Both the position numbers and the translations under genes were made by a program. The notes under the pieces are model-generated. The model had not been told where the DNA came from. It saw nothing but the letters and a program-made list of their open reading frames with translations, and made no database searches. Source: CAIQIA01 sp945861105 (lineage in GTDB: Bacteria; Cyanobacteriota; Cyanobacteriia; PCC-6307; Cyanobiaceae). From it: 20,586 nucleotides of DNA. Of this stretch, positions 14,266-20,586 are shown one piece after another (the stretch's first letter is position 1; each line of letters opens with the position of its first letter). Location: assembly GCA_947488815.1 (NCBI GenBank), contig CANLCC010000039.1, positions 1-20,586 of the forward strand, given 5' to 3'.

Positions 14266-14949
14266 TCACGCCTCCGCCTGCGGCACCGCCGCACCGTGGG
14301 CCCGCTCCAGCAGATTGATGACGGTGGCATCATCCACGGGGCGGAAGTCGTCGTACCACTCCCCCACCGACCGCAGCCAGCGGACCCGGCGCAGCACCAG
14401 CAGCTCGTCGACCAGGGGGCGCAGGCGATCGACGGTGCTGCCGTCGGCAACGGGCACCGCCAGCCGCAGCGAGGCCGGCGACAGCTGCGCCAGGGAACGC
14501 AGGATCGCCTCGATGGTGAGGCCCGTGGCCAGGCCGTCATCCACCACGATCAGATGGCGATGGCGCAGCACCTCGGCCGGGGGATCGCCGTATCGGCTGC
14601 GTCGACGTTCGAGCTCGGCCCGCTCACGGTTGATGGTCCGCTGCAGTGCCGGCCCCTCCAGACCCAGCCGTCGCGCTTCGTCGTCATGCAGCAGCTGCAC
14701 CCCCCCGGGCGCAATGGCGCCGATGGCGTATTCGGGGCTGACGCCGGCCGCGAGCTTGCGGGCACACCAGCTCAGCAGGGGCCGGCCCAGACGATGGGCC
14801 ACGGCCGCCGCCACAACGATGCCGCCGCGGGGGACGCCGATGACCAGGCCATCGGCCAGCACCTCAGGCGGCAGGGCGACGGCGAGGCGTTCGGCCAGCA
14901 GGCCGCCAGCGTGACAGCGGTTGCGCCAGCGATGGGGGACGTCGGCCAT
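14266..14949 (-). CDS. Phosphoribosyltransferase-fold protein, copy 2
   Basis: 227 aa from ATG 14949 (a TTG at 14964 would add five residues). The PRPP loop is HLIVVDDGLATGLTIEAILR near residue 131. The N-terminal GVPRGGIVVAAAVAHRLGRP, the SPEYAIGAIAPGG segment and a Leu/Arg-rich helix (INRERAELERRRSRYG) match the family closely. Compared with copy 1 it keeps the EYAIGA motif that copy 1 has lost, so copy 2 is the more typical member. The 131-base gap before the RHH gene holds a direct repeat and no other gene. The 143 bases upstream, shared with divergent hsp20, carry a short CGG-repeat run near 14994-15010. Substrate unknown. Confidence 0.88.
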   Translation of the reverse strand: MADVPHRWRNRCHAGGLLAERLAVALPPEVLADGLVIGVPRGGIVVAAAVAHRLGRPLLSWCARKLAAGVSPEYAIGAIAPGGVQLLHDDEARRLGLEGPALQRTINRERAELERRRSRYGDPPAEVLRHRHLIVVDDGLATGLTIEAILRSLAQLSPASLRLAVPVADGSTVDRLRPLVDELLVLRRVRWLRSVGEWYDDFRPVDDATVINLLERAHGAAVPQAEA

Positions 14950-15092
14950 GGAACGGAGCGACAAGCACTGCCCCTCCTCTACCGGTTCAAGGTCGCGGCG
15001 GCGGCGGCGGCATCAGCGCCGCAGGGATGCCCGCTGGGCGCCCCCGTCAACGCTGGGGCCCTGACACTGAAGGTGTCGCTGCCTCTGCCGCC

Positions 15093-15569
15093 ATGACTCT
15101 GATGAAGTGGGATGCCCTGCGCGATGTCGAAAATCTGCTGGAACGCACCAGCCGCTCCCTGGGCTGGATGCCCTCCCGGTCCATGGGTTGGATGCCGATG
15201 ATGGCGGCCGACATGGCCACCAACGGCGAATGGTGCCCCTGCGTCGACATCGGCGAAAACGACCGCGCGTTTGTGCTGAAGGTGGAGTTACCGGGGGTGA
15301 AGCGCGAGGACGTGGCCATCAACATCCAGAACGACGTGCTCACCCTTGAGGGAAGCCGGCGACGGGAGGAGGAGAGCCAGGGCCAGCGTTTCCATCGGCT
15401 CGAGCGGTCCTACGGGCACTTCCTGCGCAGCTTCAGCCTGCCGGACAACGTCGATGCTGCTGGCATCGGGGCCCGATTCCACGATGGCCTGCTGGAGGTC
15501 GAGCTGCCCAAGACCGCCGCCACCCAGGCCCGCAGCATCGAAGTGCAGATCGACAAGGCAGAGGGTTGA
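15093..15569 (+). CDS. Small heat-shock protein, Hsp20/alpha-crystallin family
   Basis: 158 aa from ATG 15093. The N-terminal 45 residues are Met/Trp/Ser rich (LGWMPSRSMGWMPMMAADMA), the variable arm. The alpha-crystallin domain follows from CPCVDIGENDRAFVLKVELP through GVKREDVAINIQNDVLTLEG and ends with ARFHDGLLEVELPK, the conserved G-x-L motif region. It is an ATP-independent holdase that keeps unfolded proteins soluble; HspA of cyanobacteria is the known type. A C-terminal I-x-V/I-like segment (SIEVQI) may serve in oligomer assembly. No CIRCE element was seen upstream. It converges with the exporter gene, with only 7 bases between stops. Confidence 0.94.
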   Translation: MTLMKWDALRDVENLLERTSRSLGWMPSRSMGWMPMMAADMATNGEWCPCVDIGENDRAFVLKVELPGVKREDVAINIQNDVLTLEGSRRREEESQGQRFHRLERSYGHFLRSFSLPDNVDAAGIGARFHDGLLEVELPKTAATQARSIEVQIDKAEG

Positions 15570-15579
15570 TGAGCCCTCA
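15562..15579. terminator. Hairpin spanning both convergent stop codons of hsp20 and the Wza-like gene
   Basis: GAGGGTT and AGCCCTC pair (one G-T wobble) around the loop GATG. It covers the 7-base gap between the two stops, so it could act in both directions. No T-tract follows. Confidence 0.4.
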
Positions 15580-16680
15580 GGGTGTCGAGATCGTGCGGAT
15601 CACGTTGTAGATGGCCGTGCCATTGACCAGGCTCGACAGCGGGGCGGTGACGGCGGTGAAACCATCCACCATCTGCGCGTAGAACGAGCGGTTGACGATG
15701 ATCGTGTCCCCGTCCCGCAGGGGGGGGTTGGCCGTGCTCGACACCCCCTGGCCGTAGTTGACGGCAAAGGCCTGACGGGTGGCGGTGCCGTTGCGGTTGA
15801 TCCGCACCAGGTCGACGCTGCCCGTGCGGGCCCTGAAGTTGACCGGTCCGCCGGCGGCCAGGATGGCCTGCACCAGGGGCGTGTTGGCGCGCAGCTGCTT
15901 CTCTCCGGGGGCCTTGACCTCGCCGACGACGTTGACGCGGATCGAGGACGGGGAGAAGTTGGCCACGGCCAGCTCCATGATCTCGGCATCGGTAGGGGCC
16001 TCGGCCCGACCCACCTCGATCGTGTCACCGTCGAAGAGATAAGGATTCTGCTGCTGATCACCGCGCTGCAGCAGCGCCGCCAGATCGAGGCTGGTGGTCT
16101 TGAGACGGCCCGGGGCACCGATCAGCCGCCGCGACAGGCGCACATTGCGCAGGTCGGCCAGCTGGGTGAGACCACCGGCCTTCTGGATGGCCGTGATCAG
16201 GGTGGGCACCCCCGAAATCTGCCCACCACCGTTGGCGGTGCCGGAGTTTTCGGTGGGGGTGAGGGTGTAGAGGCCTGGATTGCTCACCTCGCCGATGACG
16301 CTGATCAGCTGCGGCCGGGGGGCCTGCAGGCGCAGGGTGAGGTCCGGGCGCACCACCTGCCTGCCGTAGAGGCGGGTGAGCAGACCGCGGGCCTGGTCGA
16401 TGGTGTAGCCGCTCACCGTCACCGAGCCCAGCAGCGGGAACACGGCGGTGCCGTCGTTGAGCACCTGGGTGGCCCCGCTCAGCTCCTTGAGCCTGGGGTC
16501 CAGCAGATCAACCTGCAGCTGGTCTCCGGGGCCGAGGATGTAGGCATCGGGCTGGGTGACCGGCGCCTGGGGCTGGGGCTGGGCCAGGGCCGGGGGGAGG
16601 GCCGCCAGGCCCAGGGCCATGACCGCCAGGGCAGGGGCAGCACCACGGGGCATCCGGAAGGGACGATCGTCGTTCGGCAC
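15577..16680 (-). CDS. Polysaccharide export protein, Wza-like (Poly_export/SLBB)
   Basis: About 367 aa from GTG 16680; ATG 16653 or 16731 are also possible. The hydrophobic stretch (ALAVMALGLAALPPALA) and the following Gln/Pro region form a signal peptide. The mature start YILGPGDQLQVDLLD is the Poly_export motif, followed by FPLLGSVTVSGYTIDQARGL. Two SLBB-like parts follow: ISVIGEVSNPGLYTL with LITAIQKAGGLTQLADLRNV, and VNVVGEVKAPGEKQLRANTP with VQAILAAGG. The protein forms or caps the outer-membrane channel for exopolysaccharide. No lipobox Cys is visible after the signal peptide. It diverges from the Wzc-like gene, which fits a joint export machine. A C-terminal amphipathic segment (from VDGFTAVT) ends it. 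Confidence 0.9.
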   Translation of the reverse strand: MPNDDRPFRMPRGAAPALAVMALGLAALPPALAQPQPQAPVTQPDAYILGPGDQLQVDLLDPRLKELSGATQVLNDGTAVFPLLGSVTVSGYTIDQARGLLTRLYGRQVVRPDLTLRLQAPRPQLISVIGEVSNPGLYTLTPTENSGTANGGGQISGVPTLITAIQKAGGLTQLADLRNVRLSRRLIGAPGRLKTTSLDLAALLQRGDQQQNPYLFDGDTIEVGRAEAPTDAEIMELAVANFSPSSIRVNVVGEVKAPGEKQLRANTPLVQAILAAGGPVNFRARTGSVDLVRINRNGTATRQAFAVNYGQGVSSTANPPLRDGDTIIVNRSFYAQMVDGFTAVTAPLSSLVNGTAIYNVIRTISTP

Positions 16681-16719
16681 AGCGGCGATGGTCCTGGTCA
16701 GAAGGTGGCGCCACGCTAC

Positions 16720-16747
16720 CGGACATTCCATTCGCGGCGGTTATAGT
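16720..16747 (+). promoter_or_regulatory. Possible sigma-70-type promoter of the Wzc-like gene
   Basis: CGGACA (four of six matches to TTGACA), a 16-base spacer and TATAGT (five of six matches to TATAAT) lie about 62 bases before the ATG at 16809. It stands out as a locally AT-rich spot in a very GC-rich region. By-eye call. Confidence 0.4.
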
Positions 16748-16808
16748 CGCGGCGGTCTCGGCCCCGTCCCGTCCCGCTGCCACGGCAGTTCCGGTCTCAC
16801 AAGCCTTC

Positions 16809-19130
16809 ATGGTTCAAGCCAGCAGCTCTCCCAACGGCACCGCGACCTCCGGCACCGGCGGCACCGCTGGCCAGCCCTACGACAAGCCCGCCCCGTCACA
16901 ACCGCAGATCCTGCGGGCGATCCGGCGCAGGCAGAGCCTCTTTCTGCTGGTGTCGCTGGCCTCCTTCGCCGTGATGGGGGTCAACCTGGCGCGGGAACGC
17001 ATCTTCTCGCCCAGCTACACCGGCGGATTCCAGATCCTGCTCAACGATCCGATCGGCGATGGCAGCAAGGGGCGCGGGGGAGCGTCGGGCAGCACCGAGT
17101 TGGCTGAGCTGGCCAACCTCACCACCAATGCCCGCATCCCTGACCTGGTGCAGGTGCTGCGCAGCCCATCGATGCTCGAGCCCCTGGCCGCCAAGATGCG
17201 GGTGAGTGCCGGCAAGATCGACAGCAATCTGCGCATCGCACCGCCATCCGAGGATGTGCAGGACGTGCTGCTGATCAGCCTCAACTGGTCCGACCCAGCC
17301 CAGGGGGTTTCGATCCTGCGGGCCCTGGCGGACGAATACCTCGATTTCTCAAAGCGCCAGCGTCTCAACCGCCTCCAGGACGGCATCACCTTTCTGGACA
17401 CCCAGGCCCCCGTCCTCGAAAAGAAGGTCAACGACATCCAGACCGAACTGGAGGCCTTCCGTCGCGCCCACAACCTGATCACTCCGGATGCCCGCGGCAG
17501 CGCCCTCCAGAGCCAGTACGACGTGCTCAAGGATGAGCTGGGCAGTCTGCGGCGGCAGCAGGCCGAACTGACCAGCCAGGCCCGATCCATCCAGAGCGGC
17601 ACCCTCTCGCCAGCCTGGATGCCCAGCACCCCCCTGCGCAGCGGTCCGGCCGATGCAGCGGCGCCGGCCAATCCGGCCGCACCGGCGACGGCCGGACTGA
17701 TGACACCCCAGCAACAGCTCGATCAGCTCGACCAGAAGATCGCCGAAGCCTCGGCCAGCTACCGCCCCGACAGCCCGGTGCTGCGCAGCCTGCTGGCGGA
17801 ACGCAACCAGCTGCGGCCGGTGGTGCAGCAACAGGCGATGGCCGGGGTTGTGAACCAGCTCAACAGCAACCTGGCCCAGCAGGCCGAGATCGTGCGCCAG
17901 CTGCAGGTGCTGCGCAACAACTTCCAGCGCAGTCCGGCACTGATCAAGACCTACGAAGGAATGCAGCAGCGGTTGGAGGTCGCCAAGCTCAACTACAGCG
18001 GCTACATCCAGGCCCGCGAGAACTTCCGACTTGAGGCCTCGCAGCAGTCGGTGCCCTGGAAGCTCATCGCCTCACCCCGCTTCAACGAGGTGCCCACCAA
18101 ACCGAACGTGAGTCGTGGCTTGCTGCAGTCGGCAGCACTCGCTCTCATCATTGGTGCCGGTGCCGCGCTGCTGCGCGACCGCCTCGACAACATGATCCAT
18201 ACACCGCAGGAGATCGAAGAGCAGCTCAACCTGCCGGTGCTGGGTCTGATTCCGTACCTGCCCCTGCAGCCGGGGCTGACGGTGATGCGCTCAATCGAGC
18301 AGATGGATGCCGGCGACCGTTTCGCCGTGCGGGAATCCCTGCGGAGCCTGTTCACCACCTTCCGGTTGCTGCGCTCCGACCGCGCCATCCGCCTGGTGGC
18401 GGTGACGTCGTCTGGCCAGGGGGAAGGCAAGTCAACGGCCACTGCGATCTTCGCCACCACCCTCGCCAACCTGGGGCTCAAGGTGCTGATCATCGATGCC
18501 GACATGCGGCTGCCTCGACAGCATCGCTATCTGGGCCTGGAGAACAACGATGGCTTCTCCAATCTGCTCACCGATTCCAGCCTCGACATCCGCAGCCTGA
18601 TCAGGCCCATCAGCGACACACTGCATCTGATCACCGCCGGTCCCAAACCGCCGGATCCGGCCAAGCTGCTCAGTTCCCGTCGTTGCGGCGAACTGTTGAA
18701 CGACATGCGCAGCGGCCTCGACGAGTACGAGATCATTCTGTTTGACACGCCCCCGGCCCTGCTGCTGGCCGATCCGGTGCTGCTGGGCGAAAAGGTTGAT
18801 GGTCTGCTGTATCTGGTGGGCCTGGGGCGGATTGACCGCACGGTGGCGCCCCAGGCCCTGCGCCGGGTGCAGGCCAGTGGGGTGGATGTGCTGGGTGCCA
18901 TTGCCAACCAGATCGAATTCCCCACGAGCCTCAACGACTACGGCTATGGCTATGGCTACGGGTATGGCTATGGCTACGGCGGTTACTCCGACCGTTACCG
19001 CAACAACTACAAGACTGCCGCGGTGATGGAAGATCGAGCGGGCACGTTGAAACCCCAGGCGCAGGGCACGGCGGTCAACACCGCTGCCCAACGCGTCAGT
19101 CAGTTTCTTCGCGAGCGTAAGGGCCGCTGA
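16809..19130 (+). CDS. Wzc-like polysaccharide co-polymerase with bacterial tyrosine kinase domain
   Basis: 773 aa. An N-terminal Wzz domain begins with a TM helix at about 43-62 (SLFLLVSLASFAVMGVNLAR), followed by a long periplasmic part with coiled coils (about 180-380) and a second TM near 437-455. The cytoplasmic kinase has Walker A SSGQGEGKST (534-543), Walker A' VLIIDADMRLP (559-569) and Walker B IILFDTPP (642-649). These are the motifs of BY-kinases. The C-terminal tyrosine cluster has seven Tyr-Gly pairs followed by three more tyrosines. It should control chain length and export with the divergent Wza-like protein. A Pro/Ala-rich insert sits near 285-300. Its 3' end overlaps the phosphatase gene by 35 bases. 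Confidence 0.95.
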   Translation: MVQASSSPNGTATSGTGGTAGQPYDKPAPSQPQILRAIRRRQSLFLLVSLASFAVMGVNLARERIFSPSYTGGFQILLNDPIGDGSKGRGGASGSTELAELANLTTNARIPDLVQVLRSPSMLEPLAAKMRVSAGKIDSNLRIAPPSEDVQDVLLISLNWSDPAQGVSILRALADEYLDFSKRQRLNRLQDGITFLDTQAPVLEKKVNDIQTELEAFRRAHNLITPDARGSALQSQYDVLKDELGSLRRQQAELTSQARSIQSGTLSPAWMPSTPLRSGPADAAAPANPAAPATAGLMTPQQQLDQLDQKIAEASASYRPDSPVLRSLLAERNQLRPVVQQQAMAGVVNQLNSNLAQQAEIVRQLQVLRNNFQRSPALIKTYEGMQQRLEVAKLNYSGYIQARENFRLEASQQSVPWKLIASPRFNEVPTKPNVSRGLLQSAALALIIGAGAALLRDRLDNMIHTPQEIEEQLNLPVLGLIPYLPLQPGLTVMRSIEQMDAGDRFAVRESLRSLFTTFRLLRSDRAIRLVAVTSSGQGEGKSTATAIFATTLANLGLKVLIIDADMRLPRQHRYLGLENNDGFSNLLTDSSLDIRSLIRPISDTLHLITAGPKPPDPAKLLSSRRCGELLNDMRSGLDEYEIILFDTPPALLLADPVLLGEKVDGLLYLVGLGRIDRTVAPQALRRVQASGVDVLGAIANQIEFPTSLNDYGYGYGYGYGYGYGGYSDRYRNNYKTAAVMEDRAGTLKPQAQGTAVNTAAQRVSQFLRERKGR
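18939..18980 (+). repeat. Tyr-Gly codon repeat in the kinase C-terminal tail
   Basis: Seven consecutive TAY-GGN codon pairs encode (Tyr-Gly)7. The codons mix TAC and TAT, and one GGG, so it is an old repeat rather than a fresh slippage tract. Six-base unit length changes would keep the frame. Confidence 0.85.
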
Positions 19131-19584
19131 GCACCTGCTCCAGCAGAGCCAGCTGTCCGAAGAGGGGCCGGGCCGGCGGATGCTGGCGTTTGGCCTGATC
19201 GAGGGCCTGGAAGATCGTGAGCCGTTGTTGCAGGGCCAGCAGGCCAATCCCCATCAGCACCGAGCGTTCCTGGCCAGCCCAGCAGTGCACGTAAAGACTG
19301 CCACTGCTGGCATAGAGATCGCAGAGGGCTTCTAGGGAGCGCTTGAGGGCCTCTTCGCTGAGGGGCACCTGGGCTCGATGGTCGGGCAAGGGACAGCGGA
19401 GGCTGCGCCAGCCCCAGGCCGCAGGCACGGGGGGCAGGTGGCGATCTTCTTCAACGAAACAGCAGTTGAAGACGGCCGTAATACCGGCCTGGCGCAACAA
19501 CTGCCAGTCGCGGTCGGTCTGGGGATGGGAGCCGATGGCCAGGTCCCCAGGCAGCAGCCAGTTCCAGGTGAATTCAGATGACAT
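19096..19584 (-). CDS. Dual-specificity phosphatase-type protein (Cys-X5-Arg)
   Basis: 162 aa. The active-site loop is VHCWAGQERS (Cys101, Arg107), and the likely general-acid Asp is Asp68 in CPLPDHR. The N-terminal strand (LPGDLAIGSHPQTDRDWQLL) and AVFNCCF fit the dual-specificity/tyrosine phosphatase fold. Bacterial Wzc partners are usually low-molecular-weight or PHP phosphatases, so this type beside a BY-kinase is unusual, although the substrate is only inferred from position. The ATG at 19584 overlaps the end of the PGP-tail gene by 11 bases, so it is probably cotranscribed from upstream on the minus strand. The 3' end lies antisense within the kinase gene. Confidence 0.85.
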   Translation of the reverse strand: MSSEFTWNWLLPGDLAIGSHPQTDRDWQLLRQAGITAVFNCCFVEEDRHLPPVPAAWGWRSLRCPLPDHRAQVPLSEEALKRSLEALCDLYASSGSLYVHCWAGQERSVLMGIGLLALQQRLTIFQALDQAKRQHPPARPLFGQLALLEQVLSGPYAREETD

Positions 19585-20155
19585 CAGAACAATCGGTCAG
19601 CACGGATGAGCGACGCAGGCGACGGGCAAGCCCCAGACCAGCCAGCACGCCGGCGACCGGTAAAGGTCCTGGAATGCCGATCACGAGGTTGAGGTCGAGG
19701 GTGCCCCCCCAGGTGTCGGCGGGATGAACTGTGAACGAGAGGGAACCGGTCTTGCCAGTCGAGGTGGTGAACGTGCCGAGACCAGCGAAGGTACGTGATT
19801 CGATCGTACCCAGGGGGTTGCTGCGAGTGATCAGGGGGTTCTCAAACCTGATGCTGTTGCCGAGTTCCCGCGTTGGGGGCAGGGGAACGATCAAGGGGTG
19901 GGCCCAGGAGAGGGGGCAAGACCGACCAGCTGCACTGCAAGCAGAATTGACCGGTCCACCCCACAGGCCATAGGAGAAATGACCAAAAGCCTCCATCACA
20001 TCCGCGTGGGCTGCGATTGGTCTGCCTGGGCGCGTCATCACGCTGGTGTGGAGGATGGTCCTGCGCTGACCTGAAGGAGGGGCATCAGGCGAGGAGGAAA
20101 CGGTGCCACCGACGATGAATGTGTAGGAGACAGCGAGGGCAATGGCGGACATCAT
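19574..20155 (-). CDS. PEP-CTERM-like (PGP variant) surface protein, downstream paralog
   Basis: About 193 aa from ATG 20155 (or ATG 20152). A short hydrophobic N-terminus (MSAIALAVSYTFIVGG) could be a signal peptide, though it lacks basic residues. A central domain contains TFAGLGTFTTSTGKTGSLSF and WGGTLDLN. The sorting tail IPGPLPVAGVLAGLGLARRL plus Arg-Arg has a Pro-Gly-Pro motif, hydrophobic helix and basic cluster, like PEP-CTERM signals cut by exosortases. Unlike the copy upstream, 11 further residues (SSVLTDCSDVI) follow the basic end, overlapping the phosphatase gene. A terminator lies 15 bases before the start, so expression is uncertain. Function of the mature protein is unknown. 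Confidence 0.75.
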   Translation of the reverse strand: MMSAIALAVSYTFIVGGTVSSSPDAPPSGQRRTILHTSVMTRPGRPIAAHADVMEAFGHFSYGLWGGPVNSACSAAGRSCPLSWAHPLIVPLPPTRELGNSIRFENPLITRSNPLGTIESRTFAGLGTFTTSTGKTGSLSFTVHPADTWGGTLDLNLVIGIPGPLPVAGVLAGLGLARRLRRSSVLTDCSDVI

Positions 20156-20377
20156 CAAGGCTTAGGCATAAAAAAAGCACCCGCAGAAGCGGGTGCCGAA
20201 TCAGAAGCCAAAGAATCAGACGGTGGCCTTGAGCTGACGACGCATGCGACGGGCGAAGCCGAGACCGGCGATCACACCAGCAGCAGGCAGGGGACCAGGA
20301 ACACCCACGTTCAGATCAAGAGTGCCACCCCAGGTGCTGGCGGGGTTGACAGTGAACGAGAGGGAACCGGTCTTGCC
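19731..20377. repeat. Tandem gene duplication of PGP-tail proteins
   Basis: A 26-base stretch is identical at 19731-19756 and 20352-20377, inside longer parallel coding segments of the two minus-strand paralogs. The copies are about 620 bases apart and in the same orientation, so this is a tandem duplication. Confidence 0.8.
20170..20196 (-). terminator. Rho-independent terminator of the upstream PGP-tail gene
   Basis: GCACCCGC and GCGGGTGC pair perfectly over 8 bases around a 4-base loop, followed on the minus strand by seven T residues. It is the clearest terminator in the window. It begins about 20 bases after the stop at 20216 and ends about 15 bases before the downstream paralog's start. 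Confidence 0.9.
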
Positions 20378-20586
20378 GGTGGAGGTGGTGAAGGTACCGA
20401 AACCGGCGAAGGTGTTGGCACCACTCAGGGGATTGGTGCGGGTCACCAGAGGGTTGTCAAAGGTGATGCTGTTGCCGAAAGTCGTGGTGCTGGGGAGAGC
20501 AACAGTCAGAGGAGTGGCCCAGGAGAGGGGGCAAGCCTTGAGAGCGGAGCAACCCGCGTTAACCGGACCGCCGAAGATGTTGTAGA
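20216..20586 (-). CDS. PEP-CTERM-like (PGP variant) surface protein, upstream paralog (5' truncated by window edge)
   Basis: The frame is open on the minus strand from base 20586 to TGA at 20216-20218; 122 residues are visible and the start is outside. It reads through FGGPVNAGCSALKACPLSWA, GNSITFDNPLVTRTN and TFAGFGTFTTSTGKTGSLSF, then the tail VPGPLPAAGVIAGLGFARRM followed by Arg-Arg and QLKATV. This parallels the neighbour closely, including two Cys residues spaced like those in the copy. Shorter versions beginning at the GTG at 20446 would miss this homology and are not the true start. The tail has the three-part PEP-CTERM layout, implying membrane anchoring and exosortase processing. The exosortase gene is not in the window. 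A strong terminator follows. Confidence 0.85.
   Translation of the reverse strand, partial: YNIFGGPVNAGCSALKACPLSWATPLTVALPSTTTFGNSITFDNPLVTRTNPLSGANTFAGFGTFTTSTGKTGSLSFTVNPASTWGGTLDLNVGVPGPLPAAGVIAGLGFARRMRRQLKATV

Noticed and set aside
14950..15092. CIRCE or other heat-shock operator before hsp20
   Set aside because: No TTAGCACTC/GAGTGCTAA-like inverted repeat was seen; only a short CGG-rich run.
15346..16746. 466-aa plus-strand open frame opposite the Wza-like gene
   Set aside because: The minus strand has signal peptide, Poly_export and SLBB motifs; this frame is a shadow.

Overview
The window looks like chromosomal DNA of a high-GC unicellular cyanobacterium of the Cyanobium / freshwater-coastal Synechococcus type. 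This is inferred from the min genes beside an HD-domain phosphohydrolase gene, a small RpoD-like sigma factor, a KtrB/KtrA pair, double-glycine peptides with a C39 transporter, and PGP-type C-terminal sorting tails. No database search was possible. Coding density is very high: no stretch over 300 bases lacks a gene, and several convergent genes overlap at their 3' ends.

Layout. 1-2035: 3' part of an HD phosphohydrolase gene (+), an MtnX-like HAD phosphatase (-) and minC (+). 1986-4145: a minus-strand block of a two-domain phospholipase D protein and a chromate transporter encoded as two half genes; this block separates minC from minD. 4262-5749: minD, minE, a small LuxR-type DNA-binding protein and tRNA-Thr(UGU), all +. 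5787-7870: ktrB then ktrA (-), a K+ uptake system. 8041-11921 (+): two short double-glycine-leader peptides, a peptidase-containing ABC exporter and an HlyD adaptor, which together look like a complete inner-membrane peptide secretion cassette. 12022-13776 (+): a 62-aa unknown protein, a phosphoribosyltransferase and a sigma factor. 13826-14949 (-): a second, paralogous phosphoribosyltransferase followed by a ribbon-helix-helix protein. 15093-15569 (+): a small heat-shock protein. 15577-20586: a cell-surface region with a Wza-like exporter (-), a Wzc-like tyrosine kinase/co-polymerase (+), a dual-specificity phosphatase (-) and two tandem paralogous proteins with PEP-CTERM-like PGP tails (-; the second runs off the window).

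Two sets of genes probably work together. The peptides, C39 exporter and HlyD adaptor resemble bacteriocin export and also the biofilm-peptide system (PteB with EbfG peptides) of Synechococcus elongatus PCC 7942. The Wza/Wzc genes sit next to a Cys-X5-Arg phosphatase whose reading frame overlaps both the kinase gene and one of the sorted surface protein genes. This suggests extracellular polysaccharide export controlled by tyrosine phosphorylation, linked to surface protein sorting. The best candidates for new biology are the peptide pair with its exporter and the kinase-phosphatase-sorted-protein gene overlap.
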